A stretch of DNA of 64,000 bases from Clostridia bacterium (GTDB lineage: Bacteria; Bacillota; Clostridia; Oscillospirales; CAG-272), in the NCBI GenBank assembly GCA_017464805.1, contig JAFTYE010000016.1:1-64000 (forward strand), written 5' to 3'. Position numbers and translations under genes: made by a program. This document shows positions 7,535 through 15,626 of the stretch, in pieces; position 1 is the first letter of the stretch, and the number at the start of each line of letters is the position of its first letter. The notes under the pieces were generated by a model. That model did no database searches. It had not been told where the DNA came from and was given only the letters and a program-made list of their open reading frames with translations.

Positions 7535-8584
7535 ATGTATAACTTTTCATTTGAAAGCATGTATCTTGAAATTACGTCATTTTGCAATAGAAGCTGCCCG
7601 TATTGCTATAACGACTCCGACTGCACAGGTGACTATTTGCCCAAAAGCGTGATTGCAAAGTTGCTTGCAGAATGCAAGAGTAAGAGTATTGACTATCTCA
7701 CCATATCCGGCGGTGAGCCATTTTGCCACCCGGAAATCAATGAGATACTTGAGGAGCTTGCACGACTTCACATGCGGGCCATGATTATTTCGAATCTGTC
7801 CACGCTCTCGAGAGAGAGGATGAAGGAGCTGCTTGTCGCAGGATACTCTATACAAGCTACATTGGATTCCTGCGATGCGGAGAAAAACGACATCACCCGC
7901 GGACAGGGCAGTCATCAAGCGGTCATGGAGCTGCTCTCCGTGGCACACGAGATCGGGAAGATCAATAAAATAGCCCTTCGGTTTAATATTTCCAAGGATA
8001 ACGTATCGGAAATTGAGGAGATGATCGAATTCGCGATCGCAAGGGGCATGCCGCTTTTGAATCTTGCACTGCTCACGAGGTCGGGGCGTGGCACGAATTT
8101 TGCCGCAGTATACGACTACAATACGGATATTTTGGATCTGGCACGGCTGATGCACCGATTTGTCGAGCTGCAACAGGCCTATGAGGGACGAATACGCTTG
8201 CGATTCCCGGATCTGAAAGAACAAGTGGGCTGTGCGTTGTATGCCGACGGGGAGATCAGCCTGTCGCCCAAGATCTCTCCTGATGGAAATGTGTATTTTT
8301 GTCAGCTGTTTTCGGGTGAAGAAAATTCGCTAGGCAATATCAAGCACCAATCTCTTGCGGATGTTTTGAATTCGGAAAAAGCACACGGTGTTGCCGAGAG
8401 GGTGAGAAAGCGCAAAGACATGCAAAAGGATTGCGTCGGTTGTCAGTTTACGGAATTTTGCATGTGTGGCTGTCCTGCCGTATCGGTCAACCAAACCGGT
8501 AGCCTGTACGAAAAGGACGACCAATGTGCCATGATTAAATTCTTCATGAAAGAAAAGATCAAGCAAATGTGCACGATGCTATGA
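7535..8584 (+). CDS. radical SAM/SPASM peptide-modifying enzyme
   Basis: 349 residues. C17-x3-C21-x2-C24 binds the radical SAM cluster (SFCNRSCPYCYND), ISGGEP is the SAM-binding motif, and the C-terminal end has a SPASM-type set of cysteines (VYFCQLF, KDCVGCQFTEFCMCGCP) for auxiliary iron-sulfur clusters. Such enzymes make thioether or carbon links in ranthipeptides, sactipeptides and related RiPPs. The chosen ATG follows GAGGAAGGGG; an upstream in-frame TTG adds ten residues of low value. Likely substrate: the cysteine-containing peptide 47 bases upstream, presented by PqqD. Confidence 0.92.
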   Translation: MYNFSFESMYLEITSFCNRSCPYCYNDSDCTGDYLPKSVIAKLLAECKSKSIDYLTISGGEPFCHPEINEILEELARLHMRAMIISNLSTLSRERMKELLVAGYSIQATLDSCDAEKNDITRGQGSHQAVMELLSVAHEIGKINKIALRFNISKDNVSEIEEMIEFAIARGMPLLNLALLTRSGRGTNFAAVYDYNTDILDLARLMHRFVELQQAYEGRIRLRFPDLKEQVGCALYADGEISLSPKISPDGNVYFCQLFSGEENSLGNIKHQSLADVLNSEKAHGVAERVRKRKDMQKDCVGCQFTEFCMCGCPAVSVNQTGSLYEKDDQCAMIKFFMKEKIKQMCTML

Positions 8585-9075
8585 ATATGCGGGAAATTGT
8601 ACGGCAGAACAAAAATTCTGACGCCATGCTCACACAGATACGGGCGACCAAGCAGATCTGCCTCGCGGGTGAGAGCATGTTGCCGAGCTTGGATCCCCAA
8701 AGCATACAGACGCTCTTTATCTCGGAGCCGGAGCAATACCGCGTAGGCGATGTTGTGGTGTTTGCCTATGATCGAAGCATCGTGGGGGTGTCGGTACATC
8801 GGATCGTGCGAGTGGACACGGATACCGTTATCACCAAGGGAGATAACAATTTTCGTTGTGATGACGACATCTCCAAGCGTGCGCTCATCGGTAAGGTCGA
8901 AAAGGCGCTTTTGCAGAATTTTCGGGTTGTTGCGGTAGCCTCATCCAAGAGGATTGCCCGCCTTTCCTTATGGGAGGACCGACTGTCGAGAAGGCTCGGT
9001 CGCGGAATGCAGGCGCGACTGCACGCCTTGCTTGTTAAAATGTATTGCCGGATTTTGAAAAAAGGGGATAAGTGA
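8581..9075 (+). CDS. S26/S24-like peptidase, possible leader protease
   Basis: 164 residues. G30-E-S32-M-L-P carries the nucleophilic serine, RVGDVVVFAYD is the next conserved box, and VH73RIVRV followed by TKGDNN places a histidine where the SipW/ER-type signal peptidases have it instead of lysine. There is no membrane anchor, so it is probably cytoplasmic, unlike a true signal peptidase. The ATG overlaps the stop of the radical SAM gene (ATGA); an ATG 12 bases earlier is also possible. Such peptidases recur in RiPP clusters and may remove the leader. Confidence 0.8.
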   Translation: MNMREIVRQNKNSDAMLTQIRATKQICLAGESMLPSLDPQSIQTLFISEPEQYRVGDVVVFAYDRSIVGVSVHRIVRVDTDTVITKGDNNFRCDDDISKRALIGKVEKALLQNFRVVAVASSKRIARLSLWEDRLSRRLGRGMQARLHALLVKMYCRILKKGDK

Positions 9076-9078
9076 GTC

Positions 9079-10878
9079 ATGAGGCGGTGTATCAAAAATA
9101 TTATATCCGGATTGAAATTTCAAATCAGATACACATATTATTCCTTGAAGAAATGGCCCTTTATCATTCTGCTTTATCTGCTTTGTATTGGTTTGCCGGG
9201 AATGCTGGAGCCGGTGGAGGTCTATTTTCAAAAGGAAATCGTTGCAGGCGTGACAAGATATGTTGGTATGGGGGAGATGACCGCCACGCTTCTTTTGTTC
9301 CTTTTGGTCACGGTATTGCTCTCCTTTCAGTCCTATGCTTCCCCCATTGCCCAAAATATTGTAGGCTTGAAGGTTGCCTCCTGGATAGAAGGGAAGATAT
9401 ATCGAAATGTTCATCATCTTCCTCTGGAGTTTTTGGATTCTGCAGACGATCAGGTCAAAATAGACCGCGCCAAGCAATCCATCGTTCACATTTCAAGCGG
9501 CCCCGTGTTTTTGATGTACAGTCTTTCCTATCTGGTTTCTCTGCTGATTCCCACTATTCAACTCATGCAATATCCAATCCTCCTGGTTGCGTACTATGTG
9601 TCCGGGCTGATTGCGGCCGTTGTCGATGTGCGTCAGAAGCAAAAGGCCGAGGAGCTTCGTAAGAGCATCGAGGTGGATAAACGAGCACTGCGATATTTCA
9701 GTAGTCTGCTCGGCTCCAAGGATGTGATGATCGAAAGCAGGGTGCACGGATACGGAGAACACTTTTACCGCAAGTGGGAGAACCTAACACAAACCTTTTT
9801 CGAAAAGCAGATTCGGTTGAAAAAGCAACAGGTGAGGGAAAGCCTTGGTGTGTCCGTTCTCCAACAGCTTATTGGAATTGTGCCGATAGGAATCCTTTAT
9901 TTTTTGATCGTTGACCGCACGGTGGATGTGGCCACGTATACCCTCGTTACGGGAATGGGGGGAATTATCACGCGCTATATAGGATATTTGTTCAATGCAT
10001 ATTCCAAAAGTGCGCAATCCGGCATTTATATCGATGATATGGAAGAGGTTCTGAACTTTGTGCCTCCGAAGAAGCAACAGCTCGTTGCTAACCGGAATCA
10101 TCCCATCGTCAGCATGAATGACGTTTCCTTTCACTATGTAAAGGACAAACCGGTTCTTCGGGATATTCATTTTGAAATAAACGAAAACGAGATCGTAGCT
10201 ATCGTGGGGGAAAACGGATCGGGTAAAACAACGCTTTCTCTGCTTGCGCTCGGACTGTATAAGCCTAAAGCAGGTACGGTCGCGGTGTACGGTCATGACA
10301 TAACAGGTGAAGAATTCGACCTGCGCGGCATCATAAGCCCTGTCTTTCAGGATTATACAAGATATGAGTTCACGGTCAGAGAAAATATCGGCTATGGAGA
10401 TCTTGATGCCATCCGGGATGATGACAGGCTTGAGGGTGCTATGCTTTCCGGTGGATTTAAGGGTATATATGATAAACGCGGTATGACGCCGGAAACCTTT
10501 TTGGGCAAACAATATGAAACGGACGGAGAAGAGCTATCCGGTGGTGAATGGCAGCGTGTTGCGATCAGCCGCGGCATTTTTGGCAATGCGGGGCTTATCG
10601 TGCTGGACGAGCCCACCGCTTCGCTTGACCCTATCAGCGAGATCCGTCTGTTTACCCATATCAAAAACAGCCTGCACGGTCGAGCCGCCGTTATTGTTTC
10701 TCACCGTATCGGTATCTGTAAATTGGCCGATAGGATCGTTTTCATGAAACAAGGAAGAGTTGTGGAAAGTGGCACGCATGCGGAGCTGTATACCATGAAG
10801 GGCGAATATTATCGCTTTTTCATGGAGCAATCAAAATGGTATGATTGGAGCGATACGGATGAAAAAGGCGAAGCCTGA
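9079..10878 (+). CDS. ABC exporter half-transporter (permease-ATPase) 1
   Basis: 599 residues. An N-terminal membrane domain (about 1-320, six helices) is fused to an ATPase with Walker A GENGSGKTT, signature LSGGEWQRVAISRG and Walker B LIVLDEPTASLDP, followed by a switch histidine in VSHRIG. There is no peptidase C39 domain, so leader removal must be done by another protein. It overlaps the second half-transporter by 20 bases; the two probably form a heterodimer that exports the product. Confidence 0.93.
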   Translation: MRRCIKNIISGLKFQIRYTYYSLKKWPFIILLYLLCIGLPGMLEPVEVYFQKEIVAGVTRYVGMGEMTATLLLFLLVTVLLSFQSYASPIAQNIVGLKVASWIEGKIYRNVHHLPLEFLDSADDQVKIDRAKQSIVHISSGPVFLMYSLSYLVSLLIPTIQLMQYPILLVAYYVSGLIAAVVDVRQKQKAEELRKSIEVDKRALRYFSSLLGSKDVMIESRVHGYGEHFYRKWENLTQTFFEKQIRLKKQQVRESLGVSVLQQLIGIVPIGILYFLIVDRTVDVATYTLVTGMGGIITRYIGYLFNAYSKSAQSGIYIDDMEEVLNFVPPKKQQLVANRNHPIVSMNDVSFHYVKDKPVLRDIHFEINENEIVAIVGENGSGKTTLSLLALGLYKPKAGTVAVYGHDITGEEFDLRGIISPVFQDYTRYEFTVRENIGYGDLDAIRDDDRLEGAMLSGGFKGIYDKRGMTPETFLGKQYETDGEELSGGEWQRVAISRGIFGNAGLIVLDEPTASLDPISEIRLFTHIKNSLHGRAAVIVSHRIGICKLADRIVFMKQGRVVESGTHAELYTMKGEYYRFFMEQSKWYDWSDTDEKGEA

Positions 10879-12634
10879 TCGTCGGGCCATCAAGGCCCTG
10901 CTGAAAATCGGAAAAGGCGAGAAAACAAGGGGCAGAATCCTTGTCTTCTTTCTCGCTGCTGCTGTGGCAACTCTTGTTTCTCCGGTTCTCTCGTATCTGT
11001 CGAAGCTGATCGTGGATATGTTAAGCGACACCTATATCTCGGGTAGCACGGAACACAGCACGGCACTTTTTGCGGTGGCGATTGCAATCATGGTCTTGGC
11101 GATTCTGTCCTTTGCCTTCCATAAGGTCAAAGAGATGGAAATGATCTATATCAATCATGAGACCACAAAACGGATCAATACGTACATCTACGATAAATTA
11201 AGCAGAATACGCTGCGAGTATTACGAGGATGCCAAAACCTACGATACGATCACGCGTGTTTCGGCCAATTGCCCCGGCATCTATTCGATCCTGAATTCTC
11301 TTATCACACTGGCAATGGCCGTGGTATCGACTGTATCCTACGGCTTGTTGCTCGGTTCGATTCGTTGGTATTTCATCCTGCTGATCCTGTTCCCCAATGC
11401 TCTCTATGTTTGGCTGGAATCCAAAAATTTGTTTGACCGTTATTTTATGGAGATCGGACAGACAAAGGATAAGAGAAGACTGAATTATATGCATACCCTC
11501 TTTCGGGACAAAAAAACCAACAAGGAGATCCGCGCCTTCGGTCTTTCGGATTTTCTGATCGCCAAATATGAGGCGCTGCGTATCAAGCTTCACAAGCAGG
11601 GCACTCGCCTGCTGATGAAGCAATCCATCCTTTCTTTTTGTCTTGTGGTCTTGTCCAAGATCGGCCTCTTCGCTTGCCTGTTCATCGTGTGTGTGAACTG
11701 TATGCAAGGGACTGCCTCTGTCGGAGATATCACCCTGGTGATCAGCGCGGGTGCGGCCTTCGCCGCTTCCTTCGGGAACATTTTCGCACAGGTAAACAGC
11801 ATCACGGGAAAGGCCGTGTACTCCAATGATTTCGCGGCATTCGAGGCAATGAAATGTGAGGAGAGCGACAAGGCGGATATGCCCCTCTTTGAGACGCTTC
11901 GCTTTCGTGATGTTTCCTATCGGTATCCCAATGCCAAGGAGTTGGCTCTTGAGGGCGTATCCTGTGAGATTAAAAAAGGAATGACGGTCGCCTTGGTGGG
12001 AGAGAACGGATCCGGAAAAACGACCTTTACCAAACTCATGCTGGGAGCCTTGCATCCATCCGAAGGGGAGATTGCCGTCAATGGAGAGCTCCTGTCTGCA
12101 CTTTTGCACGGCTTCCGTCAGCGCATCTCATATATCCCGCAGAGCTACGGAACCTTCAAAATGACGCTGGAGGACAATCTGAGGCTGGGCAAGAACGATA
12201 TTGATCTCGAACAATATGAGCCGCGTTTCATCAATTTCCACGATAAGCTGCCCGAAGGGTATGCCACCCCCTTGGGCAACGTGTATACGGGCGGTGTTGA
12301 CCTGTCCGGCGGAGAATGGCAAAGGATTTCCATTGAAAGGGCTTTGATCCGTAATGGCTCGGAAATTTACGTTATGGACGAGCCGGCGGCATCCCTTGAT
12401 CCGCTTATGGAATCCGAACTCTATGAGTACTTTATGAAGATCTTGAAGGGGAAGACTCTGGTCATCACCTCGCATCGCTTGGGGGCATGCTCTTTGGCCG
12501 ACCATATATTCGTTTTTGATCAAGGCAAGATCGTGGAGCAGGGCTCGCACGATAGCTTGATGAAAATGCGAGGAAAGTATTACGAGATGTACACCGCACA
12601 AAGAAGCCTCTACGAAAGGAAAGCTGCCTCATGA
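10859..12634 (+). CDS. ABC exporter half-transporter (permease-ATPase) 2
   Basis: 591 residues with the same plan: six membrane helices, Walker A GENGSGKTT, signature LSGGEWQRISIERA, Walker B IYVMDEPAASLDP. The ATG at 10859 has GGAG eight bases upstream; an ATG at 10841 is in frame but worse placed. The partner half-transporter is directly upstream. The stop overlaps the next start (ATGA), so expression is translationally coupled. Confidence 0.93.
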   Translation: MKKAKPDRRAIKALLKIGKGEKTRGRILVFFLAAAVATLVSPVLSYLSKLIVDMLSDTYISGSTEHSTALFAVAIAIMVLAILSFAFHKVKEMEMIYINHETTKRINTYIYDKLSRIRCEYYEDAKTYDTITRVSANCPGIYSILNSLITLAMAVVSTVSYGLLLGSIRWYFILLILFPNALYVWLESKNLFDRYFMEIGQTKDKRRLNYMHTLFRDKKTNKEIRAFGLSDFLIAKYEALRIKLHKQGTRLLMKQSILSFCLVVLSKIGLFACLFIVCVNCMQGTASVGDITLVISAGAAFAASFGNIFAQVNSITGKAVYSNDFAAFEAMKCEESDKADMPLFETLRFRDVSYRYPNAKELALEGVSCEIKKGMTVALVGENGSGKTTFTKLMLGALHPSEGEIAVNGELLSALLHGFRQRISYIPQSYGTFKMTLEDNLRLGKNDIDLEQYEPRFINFHDKLPEGYATPLGNVYTGGVDLSGGEWQRISIERALIRNGSEIYVMDEPAASLDPLMESELYEYFMKILKGKTLVITSHRLGACSLADHIFVFDQGKIVEQGSHDSLMKMRGKYYEMYTAQRSLYERKAAS

Positions 12635-13464
12635 TCGGTTTTAAGATGTACAGCCCGTGTTGCCGTTGGTACTTGGAAATACGTACGGATTGCGGCGAGG
12701 TTGCCCGACTTATAGAAGGTCTCTTCGGGGGCTTTCTCGTGTCCGAAAAGCCCCATCGGGAAGACATCGAGGCTCTGCATGTCTTGATCATAAAGGAAGG
12801 GGACGGGTATTTGATGATGGGGCGGAATAAAACCTACACCATAAAAAACTTACCGAGTGTGGGATTTTATATATACGCCGTTATCGATAAGCTTATTGAG
12901 GGACATATGGACGATCGCTTTTGCGTGTTTCATGGCGGTGTGATTGCCCGTGACGGGGCGGCTCTTTGTATCTTGGCACCCACCATGACGGGGAAATCTA
13001 CTATGATTGCCCATTTTTCGCTCAACGGCTACGATTATCTCGCAGATGATTATATCTTTATTGACAGAAGCCGAAAAACCATATGCCCTGTACCCATGCC
13101 GGTGGCATTGAGGAGCACGGCCTTTTTGGGAGATTCTCTCAACGGGCACTTTCTGACCTCGGGCTTCAATGAGCTGCGAGGTGAGGATATCACCCTGCTC
13201 AATTTGTTTGATGAAGAAAGCCAGAATGGCTGCGAGTATATCGCGCAAAATGTATTGCTGATTCATCGCACGGATGAGAACAAGCTGCTCGAAATGAGCC
13301 GGGGAGAAACCTATAAGGAGCTCCTGTTCAATATGAAGCGGGCTGTTGATTTTGAAAGAGATGCGCGAGCTATCGGCGGCTATGCCAACGAGTTTTCGGG
13401 CTACAGACTGTTGTATAGCAGCTTTGCGTATGCCGCAGAATGCTTGGAACAAATCCTTTTTTAG
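12631..13464 (+). CDS. HPr kinase-like P-loop protein
   Basis: 277 residues. The Walker A is A116-PTMTGKS-123, with FHGGVIARDG before it and LADDYIFID after it, the layout of HPr kinase/phosphorylase C-domains (PF07475) in their stand-alone RiPP-cluster form. In paeninodin-type lasso clusters such kinases phosphorylate the C-terminal residue of the peptide. Here the peptide ends in Ile and no lasso cyclase is present, so the target is unclear; S47 of the precursor is one option. The gene is coupled to the exporter by an ATGA overlap. Confidence 0.8.
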   Translation: MIGFKMYSPCCRWYLEIRTDCGEVARLIEGLFGGFLVSEKPHREDIEALHVLIIKEGDGYLMMGRNKTYTIKNLPSVGFYIYAVIDKLIEGHMDDRFCVFHGGVIARDGAALCILAPTMTGKSTMIAHFSLNGYDYLADDYIFIDRSRKTICPVPMPVALRSTAFLGDSLNGHFLTSGFNELRGEDITLLNLFDEESQNGCEYIAQNVLLIHRTDENKLLEMSRGETYKELLFNMKRAVDFERDARAIGGYANEFSGYRLLYSSFAYAAECLEQILF

Positions 13465-13490
13465 GGTTAACGGCCATGAGGAAATAGATC

Positions 13491-14390
13491 ATGCTTGCAC
13501 ACGAGCTTTACACAACAGAGAGAAAAATACTGTATAAAGAAATCGAGTCGATCTCCGGGGATCTTTGTGCCGTCCCGTATGCGGTCATCAAGGGGGAAGC
13601 TCTTTCACAGCAGATATACGGTGTAACGGACAGGCGACGCTCCGGTGATATAGATATTCTGATCGACAAAAGCAACGTAAAAGCCCTTGAAGAATTTTTG
13701 CAAAAAAACGGCTTTAGGCAACAGGTACCACAGCGTTCGGGTGGCGAAAGACTCCACAGAATTCTTTGTATGGCCTATTCTCATCAGATTCCGTCCTATC
13801 ACAAGGATAAGCTCGGCTTTCACCTCAATGTCGATGTCAACTACGATATATTTTGGGGCGAATATGAGGGGCAGAGATGCTCTATGGCGGAATTCTTGTG
13901 CGATACCGAGGAGACGTATATTTACGGCGTTCGCGTCAAAACGCTTTCCTTGGAAAAAGCCTTTTTGCAGTTGATCTTGCATCACTATAAGGAAATGAAT
14001 TCGCTTTATCATCTGCATCACTATAACTGTATTCGAACCGACCTGTTTCGGGATATTCACGACATGCTGATTCTCCGAAAGGAGTGCTTGACAGTGAAAA
14101 CAGTCGTGGCTCTTGCTCACAAATATGCAATCGGTGGGATTATGTATTATATGCTTTTTTACACAGATCGCGTATTCCCGGGAGAGCTGGATGCGTATCT
14201 TCTTGCGTTGGAGGATAAGCGGGAGGAGGCGATCATGGATAGCTTCGGCCTTTGCTCCAAGGAGCGAAAGGTATGGAGAATTCCGTTTGAAAAACGCCTC
14301 GATAACGATGAAATATGGTCGCACGTCAAGGATGAATTGACCGAAGCGGATCTGCGAAAGGTCGAACGCAATGCCTATGTGTTTACGTAA
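13491..14390 (+). CDS. uncharacterised nucleotidyltransferase family protein
   Basis: 299 residues. The segment VIKGEALSQQIYG followed by RRSGDIDILID is the signature of the PF14907-type nucleotidyltransferases (G-S/G-x9-DxD), with the acidic pair binding metal. These proteins accompany HprK-like kinases and S24/S26 peptidases in lasso-like RiPP clusters; their reaction is not known to me. The start at 13491 has only a weak ribosome site (GAGGAAAT). Confidence 0.8.
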   Translation: MLAHELYTTERKILYKEIESISGDLCAVPYAVIKGEALSQQIYGVTDRRRSGDIDILIDKSNVKALEEFLQKNGFRQQVPQRSGGERLHRILCMAYSHQIPSYHKDKLGFHLNVDVNYDIFWGEYEGQRCSMAEFLCDTEETYIYGVRVKTLSLEKAFLQLILHHYKEMNSLYHLHHYNCIRTDLFRDIHDMLILRKECLTVKTVVALAHKYAIGGIMYYMLFYTDRVFPGELDAYLLALEDKREEAIMDSFGLCSKERKVWRIPFEKRLDNDEIWSHVKDELTEADLRKVERNAYVFT

Positions 14391-14399
14391 AGGGGAAGC

Positions 14400-14954
14400 A
14401 TGGACGAGCTGTTAAATATCCGAACGGAAGGTTATATGAATGTCGGCAATCCTGTGGGCTATGCCGAATACGATGCAACGCCGTATTCAATCCTTGAAAA
14501 AATGGTACAAGCTTATCCGTTTGCCCCCGAGGATTGCTTTGTCGATTTCGGTTGCGGAAAGGGGCGGGTGATCTGCTTCGCTGCCAATCACGGCTGTCAA
14601 AATGTGATCGGTGTAGAGTATAACGATCAGATATATCAAGCACTGTCCGAAAATGTGGTCGGGAGTCGGCAACGGGCGCATATTCGCATTGTTCACGGAA
14701 GAGCGGAAACGTTGGAAATCGACCAAAGGCTCAATAAGTGCTTTTTTTACAACCCCTTTTATCTGAAGTATTTCATCAAGATATATAACAATATCATGAA
14801 TTTCTCCCGCGCAAAGAGCGTGCTGCTGTTTATGTACGATGCTGCCGAAGAATATCGGCGGTTTTTGAATCGACAGAAGAATGCTGTGTGCGAGAGCCGT
14901 ATCCGGGACCGTGACAGCATGCGAGAATTGCTGGTTTATCGCGTAAGCAGGTGA
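14400..14954 (+). CDS. class I SAM-dependent methyltransferase
   Basis: 184 residues. Motif I is V48-DFGCGKGR-56 and motif II VIGVEYND, with YNPFY near the position of a catalytic motif. The fold is that of class I (Rossmann) methyltransferases; N-, O- or peptide substrate cannot be told. It starts 9 bases after the nucleotidyltransferase, with GGGGAAGC upstream, and is followed four bases on by a VOC gene, so it belongs to the operon. Confidence 0.85.
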   Translation: MDELLNIRTEGYMNVGNPVGYAEYDATPYSILEKMVQAYPFAPEDCFVDFGCGKGRVICFAANHGCQNVIGVEYNDQIYQALSENVVGSRQRAHIRIVHGRAETLEIDQRLNKCFFYNPFYLKYFIKIYNNIMNFSRAKSVLLFMYDAAEEYRRFLNRQKNAVCESRIRDRDSMRELLVYRVSR

Positions 14955-14958
14955 TGAA

Positions 14959-15336
14959 GTGAAGCTGCATCATATGGGAATTATTGTAAAGGACATCCAG
15001 AAAGCCATCGCCATGTATCGCGCTATGGGATATACATTGGAAAAAGGCCCTGTGCTCGATCACATTCAAAACAATGTGATTGCGTTCTTGTGCGGGCCCT
15101 CCCCACGTATGGAATTGATCGAACCTTTGGGAGAACAATCCAGCGTGTATCACTTCAAGGCGGGGTATCATCACATGTGTTACGAGGCTGAGGAGGGAGA
15201 ACATATCCTGCAGGCATTTCGCTCGATGCAGGTCGGCAAAATCTTCACGCCTCCGATCGTCGCGCCGGCACTTGGCGGAAGAGAGGTCGCGTTCGCCTGC
15301 CTGCAAAATGGGACGTTTGTGGAATTCATATTGTGA
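14959..15336 (+). CDS. VOC (glyoxalase/epimerase) family protein
   Basis: 125 residues. The HHMGIIVKDIQKAI opening, YHHMCYE in the middle and GTFVEFIL at the end give the His/His/Glu metal ligands of a vicinal oxygen chelate fold, nearest to methylmalonyl-CoA epimerase-like members. The start is GTG at 14959. It stands directly before an acyl carrier protein and an FkbH-type enzyme; VOC, ACP and FkbH genes travel together in some glyceryl-ACP systems, so it may act on a carrier-bound three-carbon unit. That role is inferred. Confidence 0.8.
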   Translation: MKLHHMGIIVKDIQKAIAMYRAMGYTLEKGPVLDHIQNNVIAFLCGPSPRMELIEPLGEQSSVYHFKAGYHHMCYEAEEGEHILQAFRSMQVGKIFTPPIVAPALGGREVAFACLQNGTFVEFIL

Positions 15337-15348
15337 CAGGGAGACAAA

Positions 15349-15606
15349 ATGATGGAAGCCATGGAAGAGAAGATATTGAAAATATTGAATGATATGGAGG
15401 GGCTTTCGGTTTCTTCCGATCAAAGGGATGAGAATTTGCTGGATCTGGGCATGGACTCGATTATGTTCATTCAGATCATCGTGGCACTGGAGGACGAATT
15501 CCACTGTGAAATTCCCGATGAAAAGCTGCTAGTAACAGAGATGGATACGCTGCAAAAGATGTTGGATGTGCTTTGCGCATCGCTTCAGGTGCAGGCCGTT
15601 TCGTAA
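15349..15606 (+). CDS. acyl carrier protein
   Basis: 85 residues, acidic and helical, with the phosphopantetheine attachment motif LDLGMDS37IMF. GGGAG precedes the ATG; a second ATG three bases on would also work. It lies just upstream of an FkbH-type enzyme, which in other clusters loads a phosphoglycerate-derived glyceryl group onto such a carrier. It is not the fatty-acid ACP judging by its place and sequence. Confidence 0.9.
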   Translation: MMEAMEEKILKILNDMEGLSVSSDQRDENLLDLGMDSIMFIQIIVALEDEFHCEIPDEKLLVTEMDTLQKMLDVLCASLQVQAVS

Positions 15607-15626
15607 AGCAGGGAAGGGAGACGAAT

